From the NCBI GenBank assembly GCA_016722655.1, contig JADKIR010000004.1, forward strand, positions 372,001 through 436,000: a stretch of 64,000 nucleotides of DNA, written 5' to 3'. Source of the DNA: Cytophagaceae bacterium. GTDB taxonomy: Bacteria > Bacteroidota > Bacteroidia > Cytophagales > Spirosomataceae. The notes beneath the pieces were generated by a model. The model was not told the DNA's origin. It saw only the letters and a list, made by a program, of their open reading frames with translations, and did not search any database. Below, piece by piece: positions 8,455-18,149 of this stretch (the first letter of the stretch is position 1; every line of letters begins with the position of its first letter). Made by a program: the position numbers and the translations under genes.

Positions 8455-11400
8455 TTAATCTTTAACCACGGTTATGAAACCGGTTTGAGGTTTTCCTCCA
8501 AACAAACGCTTATTGGTACTGGAAACAACATAGAAATAAGTACCATCAGAGACATATTTGTTGTCTTTTACTTTCAGACCCTGGACATTAGTTTTTCCAT
8601 CCCAGCCATTACCAGCTTCAAAATCTGAAATATAGTTTGCTGAATGATAAACTAAATGGAACCAACGATTATAAATATAAATCTCGATGTTATCGTCGGC
8701 CGTCAATACAACTTTATTGTCTTTATCTCTGATTACAAGTACATCGTTGACTTTGTTTCCATCAAGTGAAAGACCATCCTGAACCATAACATTAACCGCA
8801 GATGTATCTTCTTTGGCAACTGGAAGAGTTATTCCGGTTGGTTCAGAGTCATTGCCAGGGTTACCATCTGGAGTGGCATCCGGATTTACACCTACAGTAG
8901 ATTTATCTGTAACCAGGCTGTCTCCCATCCATGCTTTACCGTCAATGATATTCAAATATGTCTGTTCGTCAGCATCCTGATTGGCAACTTTAACTTTGAA
9001 TGTCAAAGTATCTGATTTGCCTGCTTTCAGAGAGCTTAATGAAGCTATCAGCATATTCTTATCTTTTTCACCATCAAAATCCGGATTGACAACTAAAGAA
9101 CTGGTATCTGACACAACCGGTCTACCAACCAATACAAACTGAGTATTATTACTAAATACATTTGCAAGGTCGTCAATCAATTGTACACTATCCATATCAA
9201 CGGCACTGTAGTTTTTCACAATTACTTTATATGATAGCAGATAACTACCGTCAGCACTTGAAAGACTATCCACAGATTTGGCAATACCAAATGGAGTTAA
9301 TCTTGATAATGTATGAAATTTAGTAAAATCAATTGGTGTTGGATCTGAATCGTCTGTTGGTGTTCCTGACAAATCAGCATCAGGATTGGCACCGTCGGTC
9401 GATGCATCTTCCGCCATAGAAGACCCAGTTGGGAATGGAGCCCACGCCATTGCGATATTTTCATATCTGAGCGTATCGGCATTGGTTAAGTCAACTCTTA
9501 CAACCAAATTCACAGTACGACTGGTATTGGTTGGAAGTGAACTTAATGGCTCATCCAACATGTTGGTCAGATCACCCTTACCTGTAAAGTTAGGATTTGG
9601 AACCAAACCTGTAGAAACATCTTTGATGATTACTGTATCTATCCCTACTTTTGGTCCAAATGTCAAGGCAATATTATCTTGTAATTGTAGTCTGTTAAAG
9701 CCTACTATACCGTAGTTTTTGATTACAAATCTAAATTCTACATCAAACTTAGCCAGACTTCCTTCCACTTTTTTGATACCTATCAGTTCTTTCGCAAGAC
9801 CAATTAAAGAATCAGAAACATTATCATTGAAATTAAGTATAGTTGGCAATGACCCTTCAGGAGCAGGGTTAATTCCGTCATTTGACATATCAGATACAAC
9901 CTGACTTGTAGGCGAGGTCGCATTAACTGTAATATTGTTTCTAAATGGACCGTTATTGCTATTCAGTTTAACATTGATTGTCCATTTCACGGTATCAACT
10001 TTACCCGGAGCAAGAGTACTACCAGCTTTTAGAAGACAAGTATTGGCTACACCATTAAATGTCGTATCTGCCAACAATGTACTTCCCTGACCTACTGACG
10101 GTTTGGTCACCATTTTCACCTCAGTAGGTGCATTAAAGGTATTTGCCAGCGTATCACAAATTGTAACATTAGTAAGATTTACGTTGCCACAATTGCCTAC
10201 TATTGCCTGGTAAGTTATATTGTATGTACCATCTTCCAGTTTGGTTTTATTAACTGTTGCCAGTGCAGAACCAATACATGCTGTTGGAGTTGATTCATTA
10301 CCCAATATTAGTTCGGTTGGTTCACTTCCAGGAGCGGTTGGATCAATTCCAGTATTTGAATAATCTATTACGGTTTCAATGCTTCCATTAGTATAAGTAC
10401 CATCACCCAGAACTACCGCCCTGTCAATGAACTCGGTAATAGTAGAAGGTTTCAAGTTAATAGTAAACCAAACAGTATCAGACTTACCAATTGGAAGTGT
10501 ACTCGTAGCTAAAGTCAAATTCACATCAGAAACCCCGTTGAAATCAGGATTTACGTCCAGATTACTGTTTTCATTTGTTGATGGTGAAATCGCCATTTCG
10601 AATGTAGCAGGAAGTTTGAAATAATTGGCAAGTGTATCTTTTAACAAGACATTTGTCAAATCAAGCGAACCAATATTTTTAACAATCGCCTGGAACTGAA
10701 CATTATAACTTCCATCAAATAATTTAACAGTGTCTGTTATGGCTAATGCGAGGCCTATCGCTGGAGACTTATAAAGTTTCACAACTGTTGGATCGGCCAG
10801 GTCTTTATTTACCACAAGTCCGTCATTTGAAACATCAGAAACTTGCTGATCAATTCCAAACTGAGTTTTTCCGACACCTTTAGCTATTGAATTGGTTGAG
10901 AATGGTCCATCTTCACCATTTGGCTGAAGATTTATTGTAAATGTCACAGTATCTGTTCTGCCTACAGGTAATTTACTTAGGTTTCTATTCAGTAATCCAA
11001 TATTAGAACCTCCATTGTAAGCTGAATTTCCTACAAGTGAACTACCAGATCCTACCGTTGGAGCCTGAACCATAGTAAATTGCGTTGGACTCGTAAACAT
11101 ATTTGCCAGATTTTCATCCAATTCGACAGAATCTAGCGGAGTATTACCACAGTTTTTAAGCAATGCGGTAAACTTAATATTATATGAACCGTTTACCTGA
11201 CGCAATGTGTCCGCTTTCAAAGATGTAGCGATACATGTTTGTTGACATGTAGTACACTCAACTGTAAAACTATCTGAGTTATTACTGTTTATCGGATCAT
11301 TTTGATCTGCCGATACCTTATTAATTACATTTACTACCTGACCTGCACCTGTTACTTTAGCAGAATATGTATAAGTTCTTGTAGCATTGGTAATCAAAGT

Positions 11401-14400
11401 AGGAATTACCCCAACAAGTTTATTACCAATTTGCAGCATTCCCGGAGTACCACCTATTATAGACAAACCTTCCGGAATTATATTCTCAAAATTAACATTC
11501 GATGCATCCGTCGGACCGTTATTTTTAACAGTCAATGTATAAATTACGGTATCACCTATGATTACATATGATTTATTCCCGATAATATTCACCTGAATAT
11601 CAGCATCTCCCTGATTGATATTACAATTGTCAATAGTTACTGTTATCAATGCCGGAGTACTATAACAACCAGAAGTTGATTTTTCAAATACATAATAACT
11701 TCCAGCAATGGCTTGAGCAGGATTTGTAACCAAAGGAGAAGAAGTCGAATTACCAGTATGATATTCAAAAATTCCTCCAGAAGTAACCGGCGAACTTGTA
11801 ACTGCAGAACTTAAACTAACAGTAGTAGCCGGACAAACATTTGCCAATGGTGAACTAACAACCGGACGCTGAATTGCTGTTCCTGAAACTGTAACTGTCA
11901 CGGTATTGGATTGTGAGCTTACACATCCGCCGTTGTCACAAATAGCTGTATATGATGTAGTTGCAACAGGTGACACTGTGATTTCTGTACCTTGGGAAGA
12001 ATTAGACCATATTACTGTACCTGTACAACCAGTTGCTGTCAATACTACATTTGTAGATGGACAAACAGTGGTCTGATTAGCAGATATTGCCGGTGGTGCC
12101 AAAACGGAACCAACTGTTATAGTCAATGTGGCTGATCTTGAACAAGTACCTGACCCACAGGATACAGAATAGTTTGTGGTTACCGATGGACTTACCACAA
12201 TTTCATTTGTAGTGGCTCCGGTACTCCATGTTACACCCGAAGAACAATTTGATGCTGTAAGCGTTACACTTTGACCCACACATATTGAGGTAGCCGATGC
12301 TGAGATATTTGGTGTCTGAGCAGGACTTACAAATATGGTTATACCCGCACTTTGAGAACATGTTCCAATTTCACAAATTACTGTGTAAATTGTTGTATCA
12401 GTAGGTGATACAGTAATAATATTAGTACCGGCTCCCGTACTCCAGGTAAGTGTACCTGAGCAATTAGCAGCTGTTAATTCTACACTGCCTCCCAAGCAAA
12501 TATTAGTTTCACTAGCAGTAATTGTAGGCATTTGACCAACACTAACGTTTACAGTGGCGGAAGTCGAAGAAATACAAGTTCCAACCTGACACTCAACAGT
12601 ATAAGTGGTTGTTGCAGATGGTGATACTGTAATCGAAGCCAAAGTTGAACCTGTGCTCCAAAGAACCGTACCCGAACAATTATTTATAGATAATGTTGAA
12701 CTTCCGCCTGTACAAATGTTAAGTGAGCTCGCACTAATTGTAGGATTGGAAGTACTTACATTGATTGTAACTGGTGCTGAAGCTATACTTGTACAACCAT
12801 TTTGAGTACAAGTAGCGGTATAAGTAGTAGTAACAGTTGGTTTTGCAATAAAACTAATAGCATTACCACCACTAGACCAACTTACTGTTCCTGAGCAATT
12901 AAATGCCGTTAGAACAGTGCTGTCGCCGGCACAAATTGTTGTTGCTCCACTCGAAATAATAGGAGCCGTTGGTTGTGGTTGAACATTTATTACCATGATT
13001 GCCCAGCCAGCACAACTTGTTCCTGTGTTACAAATTGCAGTATATGAAGTAGTATCTGTTGGAGATACGGTAAACGTGCTTCCGGTATGTAATACTGAAA
13101 GAGTATTTGTTGTAAGTGTCCAATCTATAGTACCTGAACAACTACTTGCTGACAGTGTTGTTGACCCTCCTGAACAAATATTGGTATTTGTTGCTGATAA
13201 AGTTGGAGTTTCTCCCAATCCGCCAACCGTTATAGTACTTTGGGCAGAAGCTGAACATGCTCCGCTTCCACAGGTAACAGTATAGGTTGTGGTTGTTGAT
13301 GGTGTCACAACGATTTCATTTGCAGTTGATCCAGTTGACCAGAGCACACTTGAAGTACATCCATTTACAGTAAGTGTAACGGGATCAACTCCGCAAGTAA
13401 CACTTCTTGATGCTGTTATAGAAGGTGTTGGCAAGGCAGAAACGTTGATAGTAAGAAGATTTGACGTTGCACTCACGCAAGAACCTGCTGAACAAGTAGC
13501 TGAATAAGTTGTAGTTACAGAAGGAGTTACAGTAATTGAAGCCCCTGACTGACCATTAGACCAATTTACAGTTCCGGTACAACCATTGGCTGTTAAAGTT
13601 ACACTTTGACCTTGGCAAATATCTGATGTTGTAACTCCAATTGATGGAGCCGATGGGCTAGTTGAAAGTAAAATAACAACAGCTGTTGAGGCATTACTTT
13701 GACATACACCCACATTACATACGGCTGTGTATGAAGTCGAAGAAAGTGTTGGGGAAACGTCTATTGAGTTACCAACCACACCATTTGACCATAATACAGA
13801 ACCAGTACACCCAGTAGCTGAAAGGGTAACACTTCCACCAGAACATACCACGGTTGAAGATGCACTAATTGTAGGTGGTGCAATAGAATTAATATTTATC
13901 TGTACATTGTTTGATGCCGAGCTAACACAAGTACCCACCTGGCATTGAGCGTAATAAGTAGTAGCCACAACAGGTGAAACAGTAATACTATTTCCAGTCT
14001 GACCATTTGACCATATCACAGTTCCGTTACAGTTTATTGCACTTAAAGTGGTACTTTCTCCTGCACAAATAAACAGATTAGTACTTGAAATAACCGGAAC
14101 AGAAGGATTACATGGCTGGGTTGCGTTAATACTTACGGCATCATCATCATCCTCATTAATTCCTGCATTTGGTGTTGAATCAGGATCTGGTTGATCAGAA
14201 GCAGTTACCTGAGCCGTATTAGTAATTGAACCACTATCTGACACCATTACATTTATAGTGATATCCACATCAGTAAACGGAGGTAAAGAATTAAGAGTGG
14301 CAACTATTGAATCGCCGGTAATGGTGAAACTATTGGCTCCTGTTGAAGATAAATAATCTAAACCAGCAGGCAGAACGTCAGTAATTTCAACATTAGTTGC

Positions 14401-17400
14401 AGTATTTGGCCCTGAGTTTTGAACATTTATGGTATAAGTCAAAATATCACCTACATTTGGATTTCCTACACTTACAAATTTCCTTAAACTAATATCAGAA
14501 ACCGGACTAGGTATAATTACATTAATAACCTCATCATCATCATCGTCTTCATTTAAGAATACGCCATTGTTAGGAGATGAATCGACATCACTTTGATCTG
14601 CAGCGATTACTTCTATTATATTTATTATACTTCCTTCTGTCGAAACCAAGGTATTGTAAGTATAAGTTAAAGTCTGTCCTGGTACTAACAGCGGAATATT
14701 CATTGTTAGCGTATCATTGTTATTTGTAAATGTAGGACTTGAAACGAAAGTCAAACCATCAGGCAAAATATCTCTCAGGACAACATTGGTTGCAGAGTCA
14801 GGTCCGGCATTGGAGACATTTACTGTATATTGTATTACATCACCCAAGTAAACAATCCTGCGGTCAGCTGTTTTAATTAATGAAATATCAACCACTTTGG
14901 CACAACTAACTTCTGTGATAGTTGTTGTAGAAGGAGCACTGTAACAACCAGCTCCCGACCTTTCAAATAAATAATATGTGCCCGCTCCCACCGAAGTAGG
15001 TCCTGAAACCAAAGGTGAGGATGAAGCTATTCCTGTGTGCCATTCAAAAACACCACCAACTGTGGTAGTACCATTTGTAATGTAAGTGTTCAAATTTGCG
15101 GTTTCAGTATCACAAATTGTGGCATTTACTGAACTTACAGGAGTTGTTGGTATCGGATTTACAGATATTGAAACGGCGGTTCTGTTATTAGAACATGTTG
15201 CCGGAACGGAATCCAATTGGGCATAATATACAGTGGAAACTGTCGGGCTTAAAGTTAGATTTTGTCCACTATTGGTAGTATATGCCAAAGTACCACCTGT
15301 TGGAGACAGATACCATTGAATTGGTGTTCCATCAGAAGAATTTGCAACGAGTGTTGTAATTTCTCCATTACAGATGTCATTATCTGTAGCTGAGATGGTC
15401 TGAATTGTAGGACAAACCAAAAGATATAAAGCCGCATCAACGGTATTATAAATTGCACCAGAGGTAATTGTAAATGTATTTGATATACCGGTGGTAGGGT
15501 CAATATCACTATCCAGTGCGTCATTTGCTCCTACATTTGCTGTAGAACCAACATATCCTGATGGTATTCCTACAACGATTCTATAATTTCCGGGTAATAA
15601 GTTACTAAATTGGTAATTACCGCTGGCGTTAGTTAAAGTTGACGCCACAAAAGTACCTGTTGAGGTTTGAAGGGTCACAACCACATTCGATATGCCAGAT
15701 TCTCCTACATCCTGAAGTCCATTTTTGTTTATATCATTCCAAACCAAATCTCCTACTGTACCGTATGCAGTAACCAAAAATGTTTCGAAATCAGAATCAT
15801 CTTCATCTCCGCCTAATTTACCATTTTGAGTTACATCATTATCAACAGTATTGTTGTCATTTAAAGCTATATTATCAGGTGTTGAATCGAAATCTATAAC
15901 ATCTTCACCACCCGAGCCTTTGTTTCCACTAATTTCTGCACTGTTTGTAATATTACCTCCAACAAAAGATGGAGTAACAATAAATGAAATAGGTATTGTC
16001 AGACTTCTACCTGCTAATATTGATATCGGACTATTTAATTGAGCAACACTTCCAACCTGATTCCATGCGGTATCATTGAGCATTAAACCTGCTGGAACAT
16101 AATCAACCAAAGAAATTTGTGTAGCATCAATAGTGCCCTGATTTAAAACGGTCAAATTGAAGGTAATTCCCATTCCAGGATAAACAAGTCCGGCAGAGGC
16201 CCTGGCTTTAGTCAGAGCCAAATCAAATACAGGTGCAGCTGTTACCGTAATATCTGAAATGTCAAAATCATCTTCGTCTCCTCCTAGTTTTCCATTTTGA
16301 GTAATTGCACCATCAACTGAAGTACTATCATTGGAAGGATTATTATCCATATCTGAATCGAAATCAGTCACTGCTTCCAATGCTGGACCTGTAGCAGAGG
16401 AAATCTCAGCTGAGTTACGCAAAGCTCCCACATAAGCTGAAGAAACAGCAAAAGTGATTGAGGTTGTAATTGTATCACCCACTGCCAGACTATCAATCGA
16501 ATTGTTCAATGTGGCAATACCCGAAGTATTGGTCCAATTGGTATCGGCTAATGTTAAGCCAGCTGGTATATAATCCGAAATCTGAATCTGAGTAGCATTT
16601 TGGTTACCCTGATTATAAATATCAAAATAGAATGTAATATTATTTCCAGCAACTACCGAAGGAGCAGAACTCCTTTTGACCATTGCAAGGTCAAACCTTG
16701 GACCTTCTTCAACCATAATAGCACAGCAACCGGTTGCAGGGCAAGTTGTCAAAGTTGTACTAAAGGTATAATCACCGATTCCTTTTATGGTAAGGGTACT
16801 GTCTAAGTTAATGGTGGCCTCAGGCGTAGAGGCATTGATCATGACACCGTTTCTATACCAAACAATCCCGGACCCTAATGTATAAGGGGCGGGAACTTCA
16901 ACGAGGTACTCATCTCCGGGGTACCATTGTATCGGTACAGAAAAACATGAAGAGGCAATATCATCCTCAGTGAGGTCGGCATTACCCGGCTGAGAATCTA
17001 TATCATAATCGGGACTACTCTGAATTTCCGCCGTATTGAAAAACACACCTCTTCCAAAAACTGTTCCTGAAACTTGAAGTCTCAACGAATCACCACCCGC
17101 TAAAGAATTGACCGTCCAACTACCTACACCTGAAACTGAATTGTATGTCCAGCTTCCTCCGGTAACTGTTGCGTTCACCGAGTTAAGTCCAGAAATAGGA
17201 ACTACATTTTGAATTTGAATATCAGTAGCAGTATTTGTTCCCTGATTAACCAGCCATACTGTATATGTCAAAGAATTTCCAATCGATGGTTGGGAAACAC
17301 TTACACTTTGCTTTAAGGCTAAATCAACATCAGCGGCTTTAGACAAACCGCTGCTTAATAAAAACAACAGAGCTAACCCGTAACCCATCAAAAAAGATGA

Positions 17401-17760
17401 ACTTGTTCCAATTTTTCGGAAACCTGAATTAGAACCTCTTTGTAATATGAATTTTTCAAAATTGAAAAATCGTAATACAATTGTTCTTATTGTTAATAGA
17501 CTTAAGGAAAACTGCTTCATATTCTTGTGCTTAAAAAAAGAAACTATCTTACTTTCGGGTAATTGATTATTCAATACATTATCACTTTTAGGTTCAATAC
17601 ACTTATATGCGGATAGAAATAAATTATCGTGAGTGCTTTCATAGTAAGGAGCAGAACCAACAGGAATTTCACTAAATAAACCCGCCTGATTCGGTGTTAA
17701 TTCCGAACCAATCGTTTCAAATTCTTCTAGTCTCCTACGTGGGTAAAAAAATCTTTTCAT
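8455..17760 (-). CDS. Giant repeat adhesin, type IX secretion type-B cargo (DUF11, SdrD-B, Cys-rich Ig-like repeats, CHU_C C-terminus)
   Basis: 3101-residue open frame. The hydrophobic signal segment is at about residues 125-141 (ALLFLLSSGLSKAADVD). Then come three DUF11-like domains (about 145-640, DLALKQSVSVSQPSIG and similar); an SdrD B-like domain (about 660-775, GDLVWNDINKNGLQDVGES); two PKD/Ig-like domains; two more DUF11 domains with acidic DDDDD stretches; ten Cys-rich Ig-like repeats (about 1215-1960); another Ig and DUF11; five 150-165-residue repeats (about 2175-2980); and a gliding-motility-type C-terminal domain (IYIYNRWFHLVYHS, NGWDGK, DGTYFYVV). That C-terminal domain marks type-B T9SS cargo, exported across the outer membrane and held at the surface, normally with a PorP/SprF partner. 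Here that partner is the next gene. The start is uncertain: ATGs at 17760, 17520 and 17388 are in frame, and 17520 (MKQFSLSLL) gives a more ordinary long signal region. Upstream lie 389 bases of regulatory-looking DNA. Role in adhesion is inferred. Confidence 0.88.
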   Translation of the reverse strand: MKRFFYPRRRLEEFETIGSELTPNQAGLFSEIPVGSAPYYESTHDNLFLSAYKCIEPKSDNVLNNQLPESKIVSFFKHKNMKQFSLSLLTIRTIVLRFFNFEKFILQRGSNSGFRKIGTSSSFLMGYGLALLFLLSSGLSKAADVDLALKQSVSVSQPSIGNSLTYTVWLVNQGTNTATDIQIQNVVPISGLNSVNATVTGGSWTYNSVSGVGSWTVNSLAGGDSLRLQVSGTVFGRGVFFNTAEIQSSPDYDIDSQPGNADLTEDDIASSCFSVPIQWYPGDEYLVEVPAPYTLGSGIVWYRNGVMINASTPEATINLDSTLTIKGIGDYTFSTTLTTCPATGCCAIMVEEGPRFDLAMVKRSSAPSVVAGNNITFYFDIYNQGNQNATQIQISDYIPAGLTLADTNWTNTSGIATLNNSIDSLAVGDTITTSITFAVSSAYVGALRNSAEISSATGPALEAVTDFDSDMDNNPSNDSTSVDGAITQNGKLGGDEDDFDISDITVTAAPVFDLALTKARASAGLVYPGMGITFNLTVLNQGTIDATQISLVDYVPAGLMLNDTAWNQVGSVAQLNSPISILAGRSLTIPISFIVTPSFVGGNITNSAEISGNKGSGGEDVIDFDSTPDNIALNDNNTVDNDVTQNGKLGGDEDDSDFETFLVTAYGTVGDLVWNDINKNGLQDVGESGISNVVVTLQTSTGTFVASTLTNASGNYQFSNLLPGNYRIVVGIPSGYVGSTANVGANDALDSDIDPTTGISNTFTITSGAIYNTVDAALYLLVCPTIQTISATDNDICNGEITTLVANSSDGTPIQWYLSPTGGTLAYTTNSGQNLTLSPTVSTVYYAQLDSVPATCSNNRTAVSISVNPIPTTPVSSVNATICDTETANLNTYITNGTTTVGGVFEWHTGIASSSPLVSGPTSVGAGTYYLFERSGAGCYSAPSTTTITEVSCAKVVDISLIKTADRRIVYLGDVIQYTVNVSNAGPDSATNVVLRDILPDGLTFVSSPTFTNNNDTLTMNIPLLVPGQTLTYTYNTLVSTEGSIINIIEVIAADQSDVDSSPNNGVFLNEDDDDDEVINVIIPSPVSDISLRKFVSVGNPNVGDILTYTINVQNSGPNTATNVEITDVLPAGLDYLSSTGANSFTITGDSIVATLNSLPPFTDVDITINVMVSDSGSITNTAQVTASDQPDPDSTPNAGINEDDDDAVSINATQPCNPSVPVISSTNLFICAGESTTLSAINCNGTVIWSNGQTGNSITVSPVVATTYYAQCQVGTCVSSASNNVQININSIAPPTISASSTVVCSGGSVTLSATGCTGSVLWSNGVVGNSIDVSPTLSSTSYTAVCNVGVCQSNASTAVVILLSTSPSAPSIGVTTSDICQGQSVTLTANGCTGTVNWSNGQSGASITVTPSVTTTYSATCSAGSCVSATSNLLTINVSALPTPSITASRSVTCGVDPVTLTVNGCTSSVLWSTGSTANEIVVTPSTTTTYTVTCGSGACSASAQSTITVGGLGETPTLSATNTNICSGGSTTLSASSCSGTIDWTLTTNTLSVLHTGSTFTVSPTDTTSYTAICNTGTSCAGWAIMVINVQPQPTAPIISSGATTICAGDSTVLTAFNCSGTVSWSSGGNAISFIAKPTVTTTYTATCTQNGCTSIASAPVTINVSTSNPTISASSLNICTGGSSTLSINNCSGTVLWSTGSTLASITVSPSATTTYTVECQVGTCISSTSATVNVSVGQMPTITASETNICLGGSVELTAANCSGTLTWSTGAGTNIITVSPTDTTIYTVICEIGTCSQSAGITIFVSPAQTPNISASATSICVGQSVTLTASNCSSGVTWSTGATTNEIVVSPSVTTNYSVSCGSGTCSRSATLTITVGSVLAPPAISANQTTVCPSTNVVLTATGCTGTVIWSNSSQGTEITVSPVATTSYTAICDNGGCVSSQSNTVTVTVSGTAIQRPVVSSPLANVCPATTVSLSSAVTSSPVTSGGIFEYHTGNSTSSPLVTNPAQAIAGSYYVFEKSTSGCYSTPALITVTIDNCNINQGDADIQVNIIGNKSYVIIGDTVIYTLTVKNNGPTDASNVNFENIIPEGLSIIGGTPGMLQIGNKLVGVIPTLITNATRTYTYSAKVTGAGQVVNVINKVSADQNDPINSNNSDSFTVECTTCQQTCIATSLKADTLRQVNGSYNIKFTALLKNCGNTPLDSVELDENLANMFTSPTQFTMVQAPTVGSGSSLVGNSAYNGGSNIGLLNRNLSKLPVGRTDTVTFTINLQPNGEDGPFSTNSIAKGVGKTQFGIDQQVSDVSNDGLVVNKDLADPTVVKLYKSPAIGLALAITDTVKLFDGSYNVQFQAIVKNIGSLDLTNVLLKDTLANYFKLPATFEMAISPSTNENSNLDVNPDFNGVSDVNLTLATSTLPIGKSDTVWFTINLKPSTITEFIDRAVVLGDGTYTNGSIETVIDYSNTGIDPTAPGSEPTELILGNESTPTACIGSALATVNKTKLEDGTYNITYQAIVGNCGNVNLTNVTICDTLANTFNAPTEVKMVTKPSVGQGSTLLADTTFNGVANTCLLKAGSTLAPGKVDTVKWTINVKLNSNNGPFRNNITVNATSPTSQVVSDMSNDGINPAPEGSLPTILNFNDNVSDSLIGLAKELIGIKKVEGSLAKFDVEFRFVIKNYGIVGFNRLQLQDNIALTFGPKVGIDTVIIKDVSTGLVPNPNFTGKGDLTNMLDEPLSSLPTNTSRTVNLVVRVDLTNADTLRYENIAMAWAPFPTGSSMAEDASTDGANPDADLSGTPTDDSDPTPIDFTKFHTLSRLTPFGIAKSVDSLSSADGSYLLSYKVIVKNYSAVDMDSVQLIDDLANVFSNNTQFVLVGRPVVSDTSSLVVNPDFDGEKDKNMLIASLSSLKAGKSDTLTFKVKVANQDADEQTYLNIIDGKAWMGDSLVTDKSTVGVNPDATPDGNPGNDSEPTGITLPVAKEDTSAVNVMVQDGLSLDGNKVNDVLVIRDKDNKVVLTADDNIEIYIYNRWFHLVYHSANYISDFEAGNGWDGKTNVQGLKVKDNKYVSDGTYFYVVSSTNKRLFGGKPQTGFITVVKD
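8820..11238 (-). repeat. Five tandem ~150-165-residue repeats in the giant adhesin
   Basis: Five consecutive units, each starting with a pattern like IGLAxxxxDTxxxxDGSYNxxF, followed by VKNxGxxxLxxVxLxDxLAN, a VNPDFNG-like segment, LPxGKxDTVxFTINL, and an ending like SNDGxxPDxxxxPT. They are diverged at the protein level. They encode part of the surface stalk, probably DUF11-related beta-sandwiches. Edges are approximate. Confidence 0.75.
11880..14109 (-). repeat. Ten tandem ~74-residue Cys-rich Ig-like repeats in the giant adhesin
   Basis: Ten units with the pattern ISASxTxICxGxSVTLTAxxCxGTVxWSxGxxxxxIxVSPxxTTTYTxxCxxGxCxSxAS. All ten units keep four cysteines (40 in total), two early and a CxxGxC-like pair late; unit 5 has one extra residue in this pair. 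Unit length varies between about 70 and 82 residues. In an exported protein these are likely disulfides that rigidify each domain. Edges are approximate. Confidence 0.85.
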
Positions 17761-18149
17761 TTCCTGAATCCTATTTTCATTTCACATATCTGGTTTAGAT
17801 ATGAAATGGACACAATAATCCTATTCAGATTCTAAGGCATCCAAAACTATGCCAATCAACAAAAGAGAAGATTTTAAATTATCTAACGGCGAGATGAAAC
17901 TGTTTAATTTACTGATTTAAAATAAATTAAATTTATGATCGAAAAATATTTAGGAAATGTATTTATTGGAATTTTAAAGATAAATTTCCAAATTTTAACT
18001 ATAAAATTAACTGCTAAAACTATGCCAAATGAAGAATTTTTCTTGATTTAAGGGTATCAATATTGATATACATCAACCAATTTAACGGCTAAATATTTCT
18101 AAAAAACCAGAAAAATACAATTACTTTTTTAGAGGAGAATCAATAGATC
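17761..18149. other. 389-base regulatory spacer upstream of the giant adhesin
   Basis: AT-rich gap between the barrel-protein gene and the adhesin gene, both on the minus strand. It holds an imperfect hairpin just before the adhesin frame (17779-17791 with 17797-17807, 2-nt bulge); two copies of the 12-mer TTGGCATAGTTT read on the minus strand (17855-17844 and 18028-18017); and a perfect 14-bp palindrome TATCAATATTGATA at 18055-18068. No gene is seen. Confidence 0.5.
18011..18028 (-). promoter_or_regulatory. Possible sigma-54-like promoter upstream of the giant adhesin
   Basis: Minus strand TTGGCATAGTTTTAGCAG. The GG and GC are separated by exactly 10 nt, as required for -24/-12 sigma-54 promoters (consensus TGGCAC-N5-TTGC). 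The -12 box is imperfect (TAGC for TTGC). A long leader would result. The alternative is an activator site or a -33-type element, since the same 12-mer occurs upstream of susC without a GC at the right place. Confidence 0.28.

Noticed and set aside
8820..14109. CRISPR array or tandem DNA satellite in the giant adhesin
   Set aside because: The repeats are coding, diverged at DNA level and have no constant direct repeat with unique spacers.
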